From positions 1,315-6,729 of the forward strand of contig QHXA01000781.1 in the NCBI GenBank assembly GCA_003222755.1: DNA of 5,415 nt. Reading direction: 5' to 3'. Below, piece by piece: positions 4,849-5,415 of this stretch. The stretch is from Acidobacteriota bacterium (GTDB taxonomy: Bacteria > Acidobacteriota > Terriglobia > 20CM-2-55-15). Every line of letters starts with the position of its first letter. Within the stretch, counting starts at the first letter, position 1. The translations under genes were made by a program, and so were the position numbers. Under the pieces are notes generated by a model. It was not told the DNA's origin. It was given only the letters and a program-made list of their open reading frames with translations, and did not search any database.

Positions 4849-4897
4849 GTAGGACCTCCTTACACTTTGGCGGAAATCGTTGGTCAAGTATGTAGTC

Positions 4898-4946
4898 GTG
4901 CGGCTTCAGCCGGCGTTCTCGCAACCTGAACGCGGGCTAAAGCCAC
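4898..4946. repeat. Imperfect palindrome (about 20-bp arms)
   Basis: The left arm, 4898-4918 (GTGCGGCTTCAGCCGGCGTTC), is largely the reverse complement of the right arm, 4928-4946 (GAACGCGGGCTAAAGCCAC), with two bulged bases and two to three mismatches around a 9-nt loop. It resembles short dispersed GC-rich palindromes and lies 5 bp before the MITE-like element. Confidence 0.55.
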
Positions 4947-4951
4947 GAAGC

Positions 4952-5071
4952 TGTGAAAAAATTGATTCTGTACTGTAGGGGCGGTCTATGACCGCCCCTC
5001 TATCGCTGATTGCAGGACAGTGGGCGCTCATAGAGCGCCCCCACAGTGGCGTTCCGGGCAATTTTTTCACA
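4952..5071. mobile_element. 120-bp MITE-like element with 13-bp perfect terminal inverted repeats
   Basis: The ends TGTGAAAAAATTG (4952-4964) and CAATTTTTTCACA (5059-5071) are perfect inverted repeats. Inside lie two compact hairpins, each with a 3-nt loop: 4977-4999 (stem AGGGGCGGTC) and 5022-5040 (stem GGGCGCTC). The hairpins are related to each other in inverted orientation, both following the pattern GGGGCGnTC-TAT-GAnCGCCC, so the whole element is roughly symmetric. There is no coding capacity and no clear target-site duplication at the ends. This fits a non-autonomous miniature transposable element or a composite of repetitive extragenic palindromes. Other copies cannot be checked here. 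Confidence 0.6.
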
Positions 5072-5094
5072 TTCCACGCGACCACATACTCGAC

Positions 5095-5123
5095 CTGGCA
5101 GTACGCGCACCCGATGTTATAAT
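5095..5123 (+). promoter_or_regulatory. Sigma-70-type promoter of the TonB-dependent receptor gene
   Basis: A perfect TATAAT (5118-5123) is preceded by an extended -10 TG (5115-5116). It lies 17 bp after CTGGCA (5095-5100), a four-of-six match to TTGACA. Transcription would begin near 5130, leaving a leader of about 44 nt that ends in the ribosome site AAGAGGA. Confidence 0.75.
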
Positions 5124-5173
5124 GCGCGCCGTCTTAATTGAACTCCCAAAACTCCGAAAGAGAAGAGGAAAGC

Positions 5174-5415
5174 ATGTGGAAGCGTTCCCTTGCATTGGTC
5201 TTTTTCTTTGTTATTCTCGCCGCACAGACATTCGCTCAATCCAGCAACGCAACAGTCAGCGGGACGGTCTCCGACAGCACCGGAGCTCTGATTCCGGGTG
5301 TGTCCATCACGGCGACCAACACTCAAACCGGTATTGTGACCACCGTGATCACGAATGAAAGTGGAACCTATAATTTTGCGAGTCTGCAGCCCGGCGTTTA
5401 CAACTTGAGCGCCGA
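5174..5415 (+). CDS. TonB-dependent receptor with carboxypeptidase-regulatory-like N-terminal domain (5' part only)
   Basis: The first 80 codons of a gene that runs off the window. The ATG at 5174 is preceded by AAGAGGA at about 4 nt. A signal peptide (MWKRS, hydrophobic LALVFFFVILAAQ, cut after TFA near residue 21) is followed by ATVSGTVSDSTGALIPGVSITATNTQTG, then TNESGTYNFASLQPGVYNLSA. This is the standard start of a carboxypeptidase-regulatory-like (transthyretin-like) domain. In Acidobacteria this arrangement (signal peptide, then this domain at once) almost always leads an Oar-like TonB-dependent outer-membrane receptor of about 1,000 residues or more. The receptor identity is therefore inferred from the N-terminus; no plug or barrel is visible. 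It is transcribed from the promoter at 5095-5123, divergently from the exported protein at 4018-4848. Confidence 0.82.
   Translation, partial: MWKRSLALVFFFVILAAQTFAQSSNATVSGTVSDSTGALIPGVSITATNTQTGIVTTVITNESGTYNFASLQPGVYNLSA

Larger units (their letters stand above)
4849..5173. other. 325-bp divergent intergenic region dense in palindromes
   Basis: This region lies between the leftward exported protein and the rightward TonB-dependent receptor. From left to right it holds the AAGGAGG ribosome site of the leftward gene (4855-4861), an imperfect palindrome (4898-4946), a MITE-like element (4952-5071), and the receptor promoter (5095-5123) with its leader. No protein-coding gene is visible. No convincing promoter was found for the leftward gene; it may lie near or inside the repeats. 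Confidence 0.6.

Noticed and set aside
4859..4887. TTGACC-17-TGTAAG as the promoter of the leftward exported protein
   Set aside because: The -10 would overlap the AAGGAGG ribosome site and the transcript would start after it, removing the site that makes the GTG start convincing.
4977..5040. The two compact GC-rich hairpins as intrinsic terminators
   Set aside because: No T-tract follows either stem directly; the T6 runs belong to the terminal repeats 18-20 nt away, and both neighbouring genes point away from the region.

Overview
The window looks like chromosomal DNA from a soil Acidobacteria-type bacterium, probably of the Solibacteres/Bryobacterales sort. The best clues are at the right end. 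A secreted protein begins with an N-terminal carboxypeptidase-regulatory-like domain, the usual start of the large Oar-like TonB-dependent receptors that are expanded in this phylum. Beside it lies a 276-residue exported protein of a type I associate mainly with acidobacterial genomes. This placement is inference from protein style, not from a database match.

Layout. 5-358 (+) is a small VOC/glyoxalase-fold protein. Its last codons and stop lie inside a 94-bp near-perfect palindrome (341-434). 456-1171 (-) is a two-gene operon: a PhnB-like VOC protein followed, with an ATGA overlap, by an MmcQ/YjbR-family protein. 1395-2462 (+) is a Tat-exported SMP-30/gluconolactonase-like beta-propeller enzyme.

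2592-4001 holds two type II toxin-antitoxin modules back to back and divergent, sharing a 163-bp control region. The left module (-) pairs a Phd/YefM-type antitoxin with a PIN toxin; the right module (+) pairs a ribbon-helix-helix VapB-type antitoxin with a PIN toxin. Each promoter carries a perfect inverted repeat and appears to give a leaderless antitoxin message. Each module also carries a visible lesion: the left antitoxin is frameshifted before its toxin-binding tail, and the right toxin has Cys where PIN nucleases have a catalytic Asp.

4018-4848 (-) is the exported protein of unknown function. 4849-5173 is a divergent spacer rich in palindromes, including a 120-bp MITE-like element with 13-bp perfect terminal inverted repeats. 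It ends in a strong sigma-70-type promoter for the partial TonB-dependent receptor that starts at 5174 and runs off the window.

There is no single pathway. The left half is housekeeping or accessory small-molecule enzymes, the middle is a toxin-antitoxin cluster that seems to be decaying, and the right end is envelope functions. The most interesting material is the damaged divergent toxin-antitoxin pair with its operators and the two palindromic elements. I saw no tRNA, rRNA, CRISPR array, transposase or phage gene.
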